Shown here: piece after piece, positions 1 to 8,864 of the stretch
Layout of the letters: the number at the start of each line of letters is the position of its first letter
Position numbering within the stretch: position 1 is the first letter of the stretch
DNA from: an uncultured Oscillibacter sp.
Lineage (GTDB): Bacteria > Bacillota > Clostridia > Oscillospirales > Oscillospiraceae
Direction: 5' to 3'
NCBI RefSeq assembly: GCF_947654275.1
Contig: NZ_CANTJS010000004.1
Span: forward strand, 1 to 64,000
DNA: 64,000 nt
Program-made: the position numbers and the translations under genes
Notes under the pieces: generated by a model
What the model was told of the DNA's origin: nothing
The model's input: only the letters and a program-made list of their open reading frames with translations
Database searches by the model: none

Positions 1-99
1 TCGCCTGCCGTTCTTCGCCTGCCGTTCTTCGCCTGCCGTTCTTCGCCTGCCGTTCCCTCGCCTGCCGTTCTTCGCCTGCCGTTCCCTCGCCTGCCGTTC
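1..99. repeat. Tandem array of a 13-bp unit, seven copies
   Basis: Seven copies of TCGCCTGCCGTTC start at 1, 15, 29, 43, 58, 72 and 87. They are separated by one base (T) or two (CC), so the period is 14-15 bp. The array may continue to the left of the window. No coding function is apparent and the unit is not a palindrome. Copy number could vary by slippage. Confidence 0.9.
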
Positions 100-194
100 T
101 TCCTGCTCCGGGTTTTGCGCGGCGTCCCGGCAAAGGCCGCCGGTGCACGCATGGTTTGTCTCTCCGGCGCATAGAGTCTGTCAGGTGATGTGTT

Positions 195-1121
195 GTGAAG
201 GCTGCAAAAAAACGCCGGCGAACCGACGCCTGTCTGGTTCTCTGCGGTGTACTGATCTGGTTTCTGGCGGACGCGGACCGGGTCCGTAGGGCGGCGGCAG
301 AGGCCCTGATTCTCTGCGGCTCCTCGGTGATACCGGCTCTGTTCCCCTTTCTGGCGGTGTCCGCCCTGCTGATTTCCCTGGGCTTCGGGGACTGGGTCTC
401 TCCCCATCTGGCGGGGCTGATGGCCCTGTTCCGTCTGCCGGGCAGCGCCGGGTCCGCCCTGCTGCTGGGTCTGGTAGGGGGCTATCCCATTGGGGCGAGG
501 ACGGCGGCGGACCTCTATGAAAAGGGCCTGCTGACCTCCGGAGAGGCGGAACGGCTGCTGTCCTTCTGCAACAACTCCAACCCGGTGTTCCTGGTCAGCG
601 TCCTGGGGGCCGGGGTCTTCGGCAGCGTCCGCGCCGGGATTTACCTGTGGCTCATTCACATTCTTTCCGCTCTTCTGGCGGGTCTGTTTTTCCGGGGAAA
701 GCGGAAACAGACTGCCCCCCAGCGGGTGACAAGGAGAACCCCCTGCCAGGAGCTCCCTTCCCTCCCGACCGCCCTTGTGAGGGCGGTTCAAGGCAGCGCC
801 CTGTCCATGCTGTCGGTCTGTGCCTTTGTGGTGCTGTTCTATGTGCTGGCCCAGCCTCTCGGCGGGCTGGGCGGAGGTCTGGGCCCGGCCCTGGTGGGTC
901 TGACGGAGCTGTTCTCCCTGACGCCGATGCTGACGCCCTCGTATTCCGGCTTCATTCTGGCCTCCGGCTGTGCCGGCTGGGGCGGACTGTCGGTGCTCTG
1001 TCAGACGGCGGCGGTGCTGGACGGCAGCGGTCTCAGACTCCGGAACTGCGTCCTGGGCAAGGCCTTGCAGGGGGCGCTTGCCGCCCTGCTGGCGGCGCTG
1101 GTTCAGAGGTTTTTGCTGTGA
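195..1121 (+). CDS. YlbJ-like sporulation / nucleoside-recognition integral membrane protein
   Basis: A 308-residue polytopic membrane protein with hydrophobic segments near residues 13-30, 37-62, 82-97, 128-165 and 200-300. The motifs GGYPIGA (about 95-101) and FCNNSNPVF (about 124-132) are typical of the YlbJ / nucleoside-recognition (Gate) family. YlbJ is a forespore membrane protein in Bacillus, so its presence fits an endospore-forming lineage. The start is a GTG at 195 with a weak AGGTGA ribosome site just upstream. The gene stands alone on the plus strand between two repeat regions, so context does not refine its role. A general Gate-family transporter is the alternative. Confidence 0.7.
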   Translation: MKAAKKRRRTDACLVLCGVLIWFLADADRVRRAAAEALILCGSSVIPALFPFLAVSALLISLGFGDWVSPHLAGLMALFRLPGSAGSALLLGLVGGYPIGARTAADLYEKGLLTSGEAERLLSFCNNSNPVFLVSVLGAGVFGSVRAGIYLWLIHILSALLAGLFFRGKRKQTAPQRVTRRTPCQELPSLPTALVRAVQGSALSMLSVCAFVVLFYVLAQPLGGLGGGLGPALVGLTELFSLTPMLTPSYSGFILASGCAGWGGLSVLCQTAAVLDGSGLRLRNCVLGKALQGALAALLAALVQRFLL

Positions 1122-1186
1122 TGGATAGAACAATCTGTTGTTTTTTGGCGAATTGATACGAATTGTATTCGGTTTCTGTTTCAGGC

Positions 1187-1243
1187 CCAGTCCCGGAACG
1201 CGGGGCGGCACAGAGGCCGCCCCCTGCACGTCGCCGCCGGAAA
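1187..1243. repeat. 57-bp dispersed repeat, copy 1
   Basis: Identical over 57 bp to 1335-1391. It carries an imperfect GGGGCGGC / GCCGCCCC dyad and lies in non-coding DNA between two genes. Between the copies, 1250-1280 holds a second short palindromic motif (GGGGCCGGG ... CCCGGCCCG). Confidence 0.9.
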
Positions 1244-1334
1244 ACCGCCCTGTAGGGGCCGGGCTCTGTCCCGGCCCGTTTTTCATTGACAACCTGGCCC
1301 CTTTCTCATCGGCGACCCGTTTCCCATTCCCGGT

Positions 1335-1391
1335 CCAGTCCCGGAACGCGGGGCGGCACAGAGGCCGCCCCCTGCACGTCGCCGCCGGAAA
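1335..1391. repeat. 57-bp dispersed repeat, copy 2
   Basis: Second exact copy of the repeat at 1187-1243, in the same orientation. It ends six bases before the stop codon of the minus-strand DUF6273-type gene. It resembles the REP-like GC-rich intergenic repeats of Oscillospiraceae; that comparison is from general knowledge. Confidence 0.9.
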
Positions 1392-1396
1392 GCCCC

Positions 1397-2005
1397 TCAG
1401 TCTGTTCTGAGCCAGAACGCGGGACGAACACAGCTGTCTGTCTCTTCCACGCCCTGCGCCGCCCGTTCAATGTATCCGTCAAAATTGACACAGCTGATGA
1501 AATCGTACGCCCCCTCTTCCCTGTCACGAAAATCCCCATAGTACCGCAGCCACCAGCAGCCCCTGTTCTGCTCCTCGCAGTCCTCGTCCATAAACCACGC
1601 CCCCTGGGACCGCGCATAAGCGGTCGTCAGCGCTCCACGCTCTTCATAATCCACATAGTCCTCCGCTTCATCGTCAAATAACGCTTCCACTTCCTCTGTG
1701 CTTAACAGAAACATATAATCCTGCGTATTTCCGGCCGGGTTTTCCACCGTGGAAAGGAGAATTTTCTCCCGCTCCTCTGCCGAAAAAGCCTGCATGAGAA
1801 AATCATGGTTCAGCCAGCTTCTCAGTGCGCAGTCCCGCCATGTGACCCGTTCGGAACGCGTATGATATGGCTTGCAGTCCAGCAGGTACCTGCTCACGCA
1901 GAGGCAGCGGCCCTCTTCCTCCTTCAGAACAATCCACTCCACCGGCTCCTTTTTCATCCCGCTGTTCTGCGGGTATGCGCCTGCCACCACGGTTTTTTGA
2001 TACAT
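1397..2005 (-). CDS. DUF6273-type domain protein, function unknown
   Basis: About 202 residues from an ATG at 2005, preceded by a GGGAGAAG ribosome site; an upstream in-frame ATG (2095) has none. The sequence opens with WIVLKEEEG and contains SRYLLDCKPYH, LRSWLNHDFL and the ending SCVRPAFWLR. These are features of the DUF6273 / 'VRPAF' module found in many Firmicutes proteins, often on larger extracellular or phage-linked proteins. No signal peptide or membrane segment is visible, so this copy is probably cytoplasmic. It is acidic in the centre (residues about 108-150). No operon partner is adjacent, and the biochemical role is unknown. Confidence 0.7.
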   Translation of the reverse strand: MYQKTVVAGAYPQNSGMKKEPVEWIVLKEEEGRCLCVSRYLLDCKPYHTRSERVTWRDCALRSWLNHDFLMQAFSAEEREKILLSTVENPAGNTQDYMFLLSTEEVEALFDDEAEDYVDYEERGALTTAYARSQGAWFMDEDCEEQNRGCWWLRYYGDFRDREEGAYDFISCVNFDGYIERAAQGVEETDSCVRPAFWLRTD

Positions 2006-2072
2006 AGCTTCTCCCTTTCTCACCGCAAGCGCCGGCCCTCCCGGTACGGCGGGCGTCACGCGGCGCTTTTTC

Positions 2073-2106
2073 ATCAAAAGAAAGACCCCCGGCACTGGCC
2101 GGAGGC
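2073..2106 (-). terminator. Intrinsic terminator of the nucleoside ABC transporter operon
   Basis: On the minus strand CCTCCGGC-CAGT-GCCGGGGG forms a stem (with G-U pairs) followed by TCTTTCTTTT. It lies about 45 bp beyond the stop of the last permease gene and just upstream of the DUF6273-type gene. Confidence 0.75.
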
Positions 2107-2149
2107 CTCTCCATTTTGTATGGTTTTGAATTTTTTCTACAAGATGTAT

Positions 2150-3091
2150 TTACCGCTGTCCCTTGTCGTAGGGAATGCCCTCTGCCTTGGGCGCCCGGGA
2201 CTTCTGAGAGGTGAAGGCCAGGACCACCAGGGAGATGATATAAGGCAGCATATTGTAGACAGCGGCCGGCAGCTCCAGGCTTTTCAGGAAGTCAAAGCCG
2301 GTATACACGTTGCCCAGGGCCCGGCAGAAGCCGAAGAGCAGCGCCGCCAGGGCGATGCGGGTGGGCTTCCACTGGCCGAAAATCATAACCGCCAGGGCCA
2401 GGAAGCCGAAGCCCGCCACACCGTTCTCGAATTTCCACTCGCTGACGCCGGCGGTGATGTACACAATGCCGCCCAGGCCCCCCAGCATGCCGGAAATCAG
2501 CACGCCGGCATAGCGCATTTTATAGACGTTGATGCCCACGCTGTCCGCCGCCTGGGGATGCTCGCCGCAGGCCATGAGCCGCAGGCCGAAGCGGGTCTTG
2601 TACAAGGAGACATAGGAGCCGATGAGGGCCAGCAGGGCCAGCAGCATGAACCAGTTGAACTCGAAGCCCCCCAGGTTCACAATGAAGGCCTTTTTGGCGT
2701 TGATATACTGGATGGTAGAGGATACATTGTCCACATTCTCGGCGGTGTTCATGGCCTTGACAAACACTGTGGCCGCCGCGGTGCCCAGCAGGTTCATGGC
2801 GGTGCCCACCAGGGTCTGATCCGCCTTGAAGTTCACGGCGGCCACCGCCAGCAGCAGGGAGTACAGCATCCCCAGCAGAACCGCCGCCAGCACCACCAGA
2901 ACAATCATGACAAAGGCGGAGGTGCTGTCCGGCAGGAACTTCATCATCAGCGCGCCGCCCAGCGCACCCATGACCATGATGCCCTCCAGGCCGATGTTGA
3001 TGACGCCGGAGTGCTCGGAGAAGCAGCCGCCCAGCGCCACCAGCAGAAGGACGGAGGCGAAAATCAGCATATATTGCAGCAGCAAAATCAT
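2150..3091 (-). CDS. ABC transporter permease, nucleoside uptake (NupQ-like)
   Basis: A 313-residue permease of the BPD_transp_2 family with about eight to nine hydrophobic segments. The motifs GGCFSEHSGVINIGLEG (about 21-37) and GQWKPTRIALAALLFG are typical of the second permease of BMP-type nucleoside importers such as NupQ/YufQ. It should pair with the upstream permease to form the membrane channel. Its start overlaps the stop of the upstream permease by 4 bp (ATGA), indicating translational coupling. The context of ATPase, two permeases, lipoprotein, DeoD and DeoC supports uptake of nucleosides rather than sugars. Confidence 0.88.
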   Translation of the reverse strand: MILLLQYMLIFASVLLLVALGGCFSEHSGVINIGLEGIMVMGALGGALMMKFLPDSTSAFVMIVLVVLAAVLLGMLYSLLLAVAAVNFKADQTLVGTAMNLLGTAAATVFVKAMNTAENVDNVSSTIQYINAKKAFIVNLGGFEFNWFMLLALLALIGSYVSLYKTRFGLRLMACGEHPQAADSVGINVYKMRYAGVLISGMLGGLGGIVYITAGVSEWKFENGVAGFGFLALAVMIFGQWKPTRIALAALLFGFCRALGNVYTGFDFLKSLELPAAVYNMLPYIISLVVLAFTSQKSRAPKAEGIPYDKGQR

Positions 3092-4203
3092 TTCCCGCCG
3101 CCTCCTTTCTTCTCATCCCGGCGGTTCAGCCACCGGTTCAGAGCCACCTTGAAGAACAGCACGAAGCCGCAGAGATAGATAATCAGGGCGGAGATAAAGT
3201 CGGAAATCTGGGCGGAATACATGGTTTTGTCCACATAAGCGCCGCCGTTGGTGATGTGCTGGATAAAGTAGGAGGAGAAGATGGAGCCAATGGGGCTCAG
3301 CCCGCCCAGGAAGGCGGCGGCGATGCCGTTGAAGCCCATGGCGGGGACGGCGGACTGGGTGCACTGCCACTGCTCGAACCCGGTGAGGAAGAGCATGGCC
3401 GCACCCATGCCGGCCAGCGCCCCGGCGATGGCCATGGTGAGAATCAGGTTTTTCTTCTCCCGCATGCCGCAGTATTTGGCGGCAAACTTGTTGCAGCCGG
3501 TGGCCTTCAGCTCATAGCCCAGCTTCGTCTTCTCCAGCAGCACCCAGACCAGAACCGCCGCAATGACGGACAAGGGCACCGCAATGGTCACATACTGGTT
3601 TTTGCTGAACAGACCCCCCAGACCCAGAGAGGGCAGGATCGCCTCGGGGCTGGTGCTGGACAGGGTGTAGGTATAGGGGCTGGTCTCCTCCTTGACCTTT
3701 GTCAGGAGGGTGTTCACGGAATAGAGGCTGATCCAGTTCAGCATGATGCAGGAGATGACCTCGTTGACGTTGCAGCAGGCCTTCAGCACGCCGGAGACAG
3801 CCCCCAGCAGCGCCCCGGCCAGGACGGCCGCCATGAGGCAGAGATACCAGGGCAGATGCAGCCCCAGGGCACAGTAGAGACAGGCTCCGGCCCCCACCAC
3901 GTACTGCCCCGCCGCGCCGATGTTGAACAGGCCCACCTTATAGGCGAAGAGAATCGACAGGCTGCACATCAGCAGCGGCGCGGTCTTCACCAGGGTGCTG
4001 CCCAGATATTTCAGCTGAGCGGTGGTCCGGGAATAGGTCATGAAGTTCTTGACAATGGTCAGAATGGCCTCGCCGGCTCCGGCGGGATTGATAAGCAGCA
4101 GGGCAATGTAGCCAAGCAGCAGTCCGATCAGGATGCACAGCAGGGAGGCCAGCAGGGACTGCACCGCGCCGTTGCGCAGCAGAGGCGATTTCTCCTTTTT
4201 CAT
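3088..4203 (-). CDS. ABC transporter permease, nucleoside uptake (NupP-like)
   Basis: A 371-residue integral membrane protein starting at an ATG, with MKKEKS before the first hydrophobic helix. The segment AYKVGLFNIGAAGQYVVGAG (about 85-105) is the conserved BPD_transp_2 motif. FLGGLSPIGSIFSSYFIQ near the C-terminus is typical of NupP/YufP proteins. It forms the transport channel with the downstream permease. The stop of the upstream ATPase gene overlaps this start by 4 bp, so all three transporter genes are coupled. Confidence 0.88.
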   Translation of the reverse strand: MKKEKSPLLRNGAVQSLLASLLCILIGLLLGYIALLLINPAGAGEAILTIVKNFMTYSRTTAQLKYLGSTLVKTAPLLMCSLSILFAYKVGLFNIGAAGQYVVGAGACLYCALGLHLPWYLCLMAAVLAGALLGAVSGVLKACCNVNEVISCIMLNWISLYSVNTLLTKVKEETSPYTYTLSSTSPEAILPSLGLGGLFSKNQYVTIAVPLSVIAAVLVWVLLEKTKLGYELKATGCNKFAAKYCGMREKKNLILTMAIAGALAGMGAAMLFLTGFEQWQCTQSAVPAMGFNGIAAAFLGGLSPIGSIFSSYFIQHITNGGAYVDKTMYSAQISDFISALIIYLCGFVLFFKVALNRWLNRRDEKKGGGGK

Positions 4204-5738
4204 GACGCCGCCCCCTCTCTCTTCGCGCCGGCCATGTACAGGCCCAGCTCCTCCACGGTGACCTTCTTCGGGTCAAACTCACCGACAATCTCCCCCTCGT
4301 ACATCACGAGGATACGGTCGGACACGTTCATGACCTCGTCCAGCTCCAGGCTCACCAGCAGCACGCCCTTCCCGGCGTCCCGCTGGGCCACAATCTGTTT
4401 ATGGATGTACTCAATGGCTCCCACGTCCAGACCCCGGGTGGGCTGGACCGCAATCAGCAGCTCCGGGTCCTTGTCAATCTCCCGGGCAATGATGGCCTTC
4501 TGCTGGTTGCCGCCGGACATGCTCCGGGCGGGGGTGACGGGGCCCTGGCCGGAACGGACGTCGTACTGCTCAATGAGGCCCACGGCGTACTCCCGAATGG
4601 CCCGCCTCTTCAGGAAGCCGGCGGGCGTGACAAAATGATGCTCGAAATAGCGTTGGAGCACCATATTGTCCTCCAGCGTGTAGTCCAGCACCAGACCGTG
4701 TTTATGCCGGTCCTCGGGAATGTGGCTCATGCCGGAAACAGCGCGCTTGCGGATGGGGGCATGGGTGATATCCTGGCCGTTCAGGGTCAGGGTCCCCGCC
4801 TTCAGGGGCTCCAGGCCGGTGAGGCCGTAGACCAGCTCGGTCTGTCCGTTGCCGTCGATGCCGGCGATGCAGACAATCTCGCCCCGGCGGACCTGGAAGG
4901 AGACGCCTTTCACCGCGTTGTTGTTGTGCCGCTTTGAGGCGACGGTCATGCCCTTTACGTCCAGAACGACCTCGCCGGGTCTGGCGGGGGCCTTCTCGAC
5001 GGCAAAGCTCACGTCCCGGCCCACCATCATGCGGCTCAGCTCCTCCTGGCTGGTCTCCGCAATGCTGACGGTGCCGATGTACTTCCCTTTCCGCAGCACG
5101 GAACAGCGGTTGGCCACGGCCATGATCTCGCCCAGCTTGTGGGAGATGAAGAGAATGCTCTTCCCCTCGGCGGAGAGGTTCCGCATAATCTGCATCAGCT
5201 CGTCAATCTCCTGGGGAGTCAGCACGGCGGTGGGCTCGTCGAAAATCAGGATCTCGTTCTCCCGGTACAGCATTTTCAGAATCTCCGTGCGCTGCTGCAT
5301 GCCCACGGTGATGTCCTCCACCAGGGCGTCCGGGTCCACCCTGAGCCCGTACTTCTCCGACAGGGCCAGCACCTTTTCCCGGGCCTCGGCCTTCTGGAGG
5401 AAGCCGTGCTTACAGGGCTCCACGCCCATGATGATGTTGTCCAGAACGGTGAAGCACTCCACGAGCTTGAAATGCTGGTGCACCATGCCGATGCCCAGGG
5501 CGTTGGCATCGTTGGGGTCCCTGATGGAAACCGGCTGCCCGTTCTTTCTGATGGAGCCCTCCTCCGGCTGGTACAGGCCGAAGAGCACGCTCATCAGCGT
5601 GGATTTTCCGGCGCCGTTTTCGCCTAAAAGGGCGTGAATTTCGCCTTTTTTAAGCTGCAATGTGATATTGTCGTTGGCCACGATGCCCGGAAAGCGCTTG
5701 GTGATGTTCAGCATCTCGATGGCATAGTTCTCTTCCAA
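4200..5738 (-). CDS. ABC transporter ATP-binding protein, duplicated ATPase (NupO-like)
   Basis: About 512 residues with two ABC ATPase halves, the architecture of NupO/YufO and RbsA-type importers. The first half has Walker A GENGAGKS (39-46), a VGMQQR signature region and Walker B ILIFDEPTAVLTP. The second half has a degenerate Walker A (GIDGNGQTE) and the MSGGNQQK signature, as is usual in this family. I chose the TTG at 5738 because GGGGGAGG lies 7-8 bases upstream; an in-frame GTG at 5768 has no ribosome site. It energises nucleoside import with the two downstream permeases. A sigma-A promoter at 5801-5829 serves it. Confidence 0.87.
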   Translation of the reverse strand: MEENYAIEMLNITKRFPGIVANDNITLQLKKGEIHALLGENGAGKSTLMSVLFGLYQPEEGSIRKNGQPVSIRDPNDANALGIGMVHQHFKLVECFTVLDNIIMGVEPCKHGFLQKAEAREKVLALSEKYGLRVDPDALVEDITVGMQQRTEILKMLYRENEILIFDEPTAVLTPQEIDELMQIMRNLSAEGKSILFISHKLGEIMAVANRCSVLRKGKYIGTVSIAETSQEELSRMMVGRDVSFAVEKAPARPGEVVLDVKGMTVASKRHNNNAVKGVSFQVRRGEIVCIAGIDGNGQTELVYGLTGLEPLKAGTLTLNGQDITHAPIRKRAVSGMSHIPEDRHKHGLVLDYTLEDNMVLQRYFEHHFVTPAGFLKRRAIREYAVGLIEQYDVRSGQGPVTPARSMSGGNQQKAIIAREIDKDPELLIAVQPTRGLDVGAIEYIHKQIVAQRDAGKGVLLVSLELDEVMNVSDRILVMYEGEIVGEFDPKKVTVEELGLYMAGAKREGAAS

Positions 5739-5800
5739 TGTCACGACCTCCCCCTTCTTCACAGACACTTCAAACCGTCGTCACAGTTCGTTCATATTGT

Positions 5801-5829
5801 ATTGTACTATATTCCGCCGCATATTTCAA
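5801..5829 (-). promoter_or_regulatory. Sigma-A promoter of the ABC transporter genes
   Basis: Minus strand TTGAAA (5824-5829), 17-bp spacer, TACAAT (5801-5806), about 65 bp upstream of the ATPase start. Confidence 0.7.
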
Positions 5830-5911
5830 AGGATATTTGCAATTTTCCACAAAATTTCCTGCCGTGCCTTTGCCGGGGCGGAACATTTTGCGGAACCGGG
5901 ACCGCATAAAG

Positions 5912-5942
5912 CGCAAAAGAGGACGGGCAAGGCCCGTCCTCT
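5912..5942 (-). terminator. Intrinsic terminator / attenuator after the BMP lipoprotein gene
   Basis: A perfect 11-bp stem (5918-5928 with 5932-5942) is followed on the minus strand by TTTT and GCGC. It lies between the lipoprotein gene and the transporter ATPase gene. It would let the binding protein be made in excess of the transporter, which also has its own promoter. Confidence 0.8.
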
Positions 5943-5959
5943 CCGGTGTGCAGGGAAAT

Positions 5960-7144
5960 TTACTTGATATTTCCGTACTCGTTCACAGTGGTGTTGGCCA
6001 GGGTGGGCATGGCGGTAATGTCGTCGGAGACGGTGATCTTTCCGTCGAACATATCCTTCACCAGGGCCTTATAGTCGTCCTGAGTGAAGCCGTCGGCCCA
6101 CTGGGTGGTCTCCATGGGGAGCAGGACATAGTTGGCGTCGGGGTCGTCGCCGGACACCAGGCCCAGGGTCTCGGCCTTGCCGCCGTAGTTGGCGAAGTTG
6201 CCGGCGGCCACCTCGTCCAGCATGTGGGTAACGGTGGCCGCCAGGCCCTTCATGGCGGAGGTAACCGTCAGGCCCTCGCCGTAACCGCCGTCGATCTGGG
6301 CGGACTGGTCCACGTCCACGCCGATGACCTTGGCGCCGTCAACCTTGGCAGCCGCCTCAGCGGCAGAGGCGTAGATGCCGCCGCCGCAGGCAAAGACGCA
6401 CTCCACTTTCAGGGTCTGATACCAGTTGTCCATATAAGCGGTAATATCGGGGTCTCCACTGAACTGGTTGCCATAGACATATTCCACAACAGGCTTCACG
6501 CCCAGCTCACCGGCGGCGGCGTCCACGCCTTGGAGGAAGCCATAGCCAAAGCGCTGCACGGCGGGAACAGCCATGCCGCCCAGATAGCCCAGGTGGGTAT
6601 AGCCCAGCTTCACAGCGGCCACGCCGGCCATGTAGCCGGACAGCTCTTCCTGGTACACGGCGCAGTAGGTGTTGGCGGGCACGGTGCCCACGTCGCCCTC
6701 GGCCACGTCCAGAGCGATGAAGTTCACATCGGGATAGGTGTCGGCCACCTCGGTGATGGTCTCGGCAAAGGCGAAGCCGGGCATGACGATGGTGTTGTAG
6801 CCCTCATCAATAGCGGCCTCCACCATGGCCACGCGCTCGGCGGTGGAGTCACCGACGGGCTTGAAGTAGGTGAAGGGCACACCCTTGGACTCACACCAGG
6901 CCTTGCTTGCCTCATAGGTGGTCTGGTTAAAGGACTGGTCGGTGATGTCGCCATAGTCGGTAATCATGGCAACCATCATGTCGCTTTCGCCGCCGCCGGC
7001 AGGCTCCTGCTGGGCGTCGCCGGCGGGCTCCTGCTGGGCATCGCCGGCAGGCTCCTGCTGGGTGTCTCCGCCGGAATTGCCGCCGCAGGCGGCCAGGGAC
7101 AGGCAAAGGACCAATGCCAGCATCATCGCAAGAAACTTCTTCAT
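5960..7144 (-). CDS. BMP-family substrate-binding lipoprotein, nucleoside uptake (NupN/Med-like)
   Basis: A 394-residue lipoprotein. The signal peptide ends in lipobox LAAC with lipid-modified Cys20, followed by a linker with three near-copies of QQEPAGDA (about 29-49). The BMP fold follows: MVAMITDYGDITDQSFNQ, the family hallmark, near residue 55, and VIGVDVDQSAQ toward the C-terminal lobe. It should capture nucleosides outside the cell and hand them to the adjacent ABC permeases. The ATG at 7144 has AGAAGGAAGG nine bases upstream; a TTG three codons earlier abuts that site and is unlikely. A strong promoter precedes it (7211-7239). Confidence 0.9.
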   Translation of the reverse strand: MKKFLAMMLALVLCLSLAACGGNSGGDTQQEPAGDAQQEPAGDAQQEPAGGGESDMMVAMITDYGDITDQSFNQTTYEASKAWCESKGVPFTYFKPVGDSTAERVAMVEAAIDEGYNTIVMPGFAFAETITEVADTYPDVNFIALDVAEGDVGTVPANTYCAVYQEELSGYMAGVAAVKLGYTHLGYLGGMAVPAVQRFGYGFLQGVDAAAGELGVKPVVEYVYGNQFSGDPDITAYMDNWYQTLKVECVFACGGGIYASAAEAAAKVDGAKVIGVDVDQSAQIDGGYGEGLTVTSAMKGLAATVTHMLDEVAAGNFANYGGKAETLGLVSGDDPDANYVLLPMETTQWADGFTQDDYKALVKDMFDGKITVSDDITAMPTLANTTVNEYGNIK

Positions 7145-7210
7145 TGGAATCAACCTTCCTTCTGATTTGACTCTCGCAGGGGCGCGGGGCGCTCCTGCAA
7201 GGACGGGCCT

Positions 7211-7239
7211 ATTATATCAACTCTTTCAGGCAATTTCAA
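7211..7239 (-). promoter_or_regulatory. Sigma-A promoter of the BMP lipoprotein gene
   Basis: Minus strand TTGAAA (7234-7239), 17-bp spacer, TATAAT (7211-7216). It is an excellent consensus match about 67 bp before the start codon. I saw no purine-riboswitch fold in the leader. Confidence 0.82.
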
Positions 7240-7419
7240 CCAGATTCACGGATTGTTTTCCCTTTGGCCTCAATTTTGTAAACTTTGCCCAGCCGCCAGA
7301 CAGGGGGCTTTTCCGCTTCCTCGGCCCCCGGACCGGCTGCGCGCCAGGGGATTCAGGGCGGTCCGGGTGCTTTCCCGGCATCGCGGAGGCAAACCGGAAG
7401 CGAAGCGGAAACAAAAAAC

Positions 7420-8139
7420 TCAGCTCCGGCGGGCCATTTCCACGGCGGTCTCCAGGGCAATCTCCATCATCTGGGTGAAGCTGGTCTGCCGGTCCGCCGG
7501 GGGCAGGGCCTCGCCGGTGACCAGACTGTCGGAGATGGTGCAGATAGCCAGGGCCCGTTTTCCGGCCTCGGCGGCGTTTAAGTACAGGGCGGCGGACTCC
7601 ATCTCAATGGCCAGAACGCCCATGTCCCCCCATTTCAGGGTATCCCCGGCCTTGTTGTAGAACACGTCGGAGCTGAGCAGGTTCCCCACCACCGGAGCCG
7701 CGCCCAGGCGGCGGGCCGCCTCCACGGCGGTTTCCAGCAGCTCGAAATCCGCGATGGGGGCAAACTGGCCGGAGAGGCCGAACTGATGGGCATAGCGGGA
7801 ATCGGTGCAGGAGCCCTGACCCATCACCACGTCCCGCAGCTTCAGCCTGGGGGAGATGGCCCCGGCGCTGCCCACCCGGATGATGTTGTCCACATCATAG
7901 AAGTGGAACAGCTCGTGTGAGTAGATGCCGATGCTGGGCATTCCCATGCCGGAGGCCATGACGGACACCGGCGTGCCGCGGTAGGTCCCGGTATAGCCCT
8001 GGACGCCCCGGACGTTGTTCACCAGCCTGGCGTCTTCCAGAAAGGTCTCCGCGATGAATTTCGCCCGGAGGGGATCGCCGGGCATCAGTACGGTTTTGGC
8101 GAAATCGCCCTTGACAGCTTCGTTATGCGGCGTTCCCAT
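7420..8139 (-). CDS. deoD: Purine-nucleoside phosphorylase DeoD
   Basis: A 239-residue, full-length member of the hexameric DeoD family. Visible motifs are MPGDPLRAKFIA (19-30, phosphate loop), RVGSAGAI (88-95), AIEMESAALY (177-186, nucleoside/ribose binding) and the catalytic Asp204 in SDSLVTGE. The enzyme splits purine (deoxy)nucleosides with phosphate to give the base and (deoxy)ribose-1-phosphate in the cytoplasm. It starts three bases after the deoC stop, so the two are one operon and the deoxyribose product can feed DeoC via phosphopentomutase. With the adjacent importer this makes a nucleoside scavenging unit. Confidence 0.95.
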   Translation of the reverse strand: MGTPHNEAVKGDFAKTVLMPGDPLRAKFIAETFLEDARLVNNVRGVQGYTGTYRGTPVSVMASGMGMPSIGIYSHELFHFYDVDNIIRVGSAGAISPRLKLRDVVMGQGSCTDSRYAHQFGLSGQFAPIADFELLETAVEAARRLGAAPVVGNLLSSDVFYNKAGDTLKWGDMGVLAIEMESAALYLNAAEAGKRALAICTISDSLVTGEALPPADRQTSFTQMMEIALETAVEMARRS

Positions 8140-8142
8140 GCT

Positions 8143-8799
8143 TCATCCCTCCATGGCCTTCACGGCCTTGACCACCCGGCTGGTCCCCAATCTGGAGGCC
8201 CCCAGGCTGATAAAATCCTCAGCGTCCTTCAAATCGGAAATGCCTCCGGCGGCTTTGATCTTCACGCCGGGGCCCACGTGTTTGGCGAAGAGAGCCACGT
8301 CCTCCTGGGTGGCTCCGCCGCCGCCGAAGCCGGTGGAGGTTTTAATGTAGTCCGCCCCGGACTCCGTGACAATTTCACACAGCTTGATTTTTTCCTCATC
8401 GGTGAGGAAGCAGGTCTCAATAATCACCTTCAGCAGCTTCCCCTTGCAGGCGGCCTTGACGGCCCTGATCTCCGCCAGGACCTCGTCCCATTTCCGGTCC
8501 TTCACCCAGCCCACGTTAATCACCATGTCCACCTCGTCCGCGCCGTTGTCCACGGCGTCGGAAGCCATGAAGCACTTGGCGGCGGCGGTGTCGTAGCCGT
8601 TGGGGAAGCCGATGACGGTGCACACGGGCAGACGGCCCCCCAGGTACTCCGCCGCCTGCTTCACAAAGCTGGCGGGGATGCAGACGCTGGCGCAGCCGTA
8701 TTTGACCCCGTCGTCACAGACGGCCCGGATTTCCTCCCAGGTGGCCGTCTGAGCCAGGAGAGTGTGGTCGCATTTGCCAAGAATTTCCTTCAGTTCCAT
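8143..8799 (-). CDS. deoC: Deoxyribose-phosphate aldolase DeoC
   Basis: A 218-residue class I aldolase that cleaves 2-deoxyribose-5-phosphate to acetaldehyde and glyceraldehyde-3-phosphate. Numbered from the chosen start, the Schiff-base lysine is K153 in YIKTSTGF, the second active-site lysine is K182 in VKIKAAGG, and the acidic residue is D91 in DEVDMVI. Two starts are possible. An ATG at 8799 has AAGGAG nine bases upstream and gives the usual family N-terminus. An in-frame ATG at 8832 has only AGAGGA and would add eleven residues. It is the first gene of the deoC-deoD operon, behind a promoter at 8865-8893. Confidence 0.94.
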   Translation of the reverse strand: MELKEILGKCDHTLLAQTATWEEIRAVCDDGVKYGCASVCIPASFVKQAAEYLGGRLPVCTVIGFPNGYDTAAAKCFMASDAVDNGADEVDMVINVGWVKDRKWDEVLAEIRAVKAACKGKLLKVIIETCFLTDEEKIKLCEIVTESGADYIKTSTGFGGGGATQEDVALFAKHVGPGVKIKAAGGISDLKDAEDFISLGASRLGTSRVVKAVKAMEG

Positions 8800-8864
8800 T
8801 TCAGTCTTCTCCTTCATCATCATAGAATCCAATCCTCTGCCGGCGGCATATGCTTCTTTTGTGC

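Noticed and set aside
1-99. CRISPR array
   Set aside because: There are no spacers beyond one or two bases, so it is a simple tandem repeat.
7145-7419. A purine riboswitch upstream of the nucleoside transporter
   Set aside because: The leader between the promoter and the start codon is too short (about 65 bases) and lacks the three-way junction sequences.
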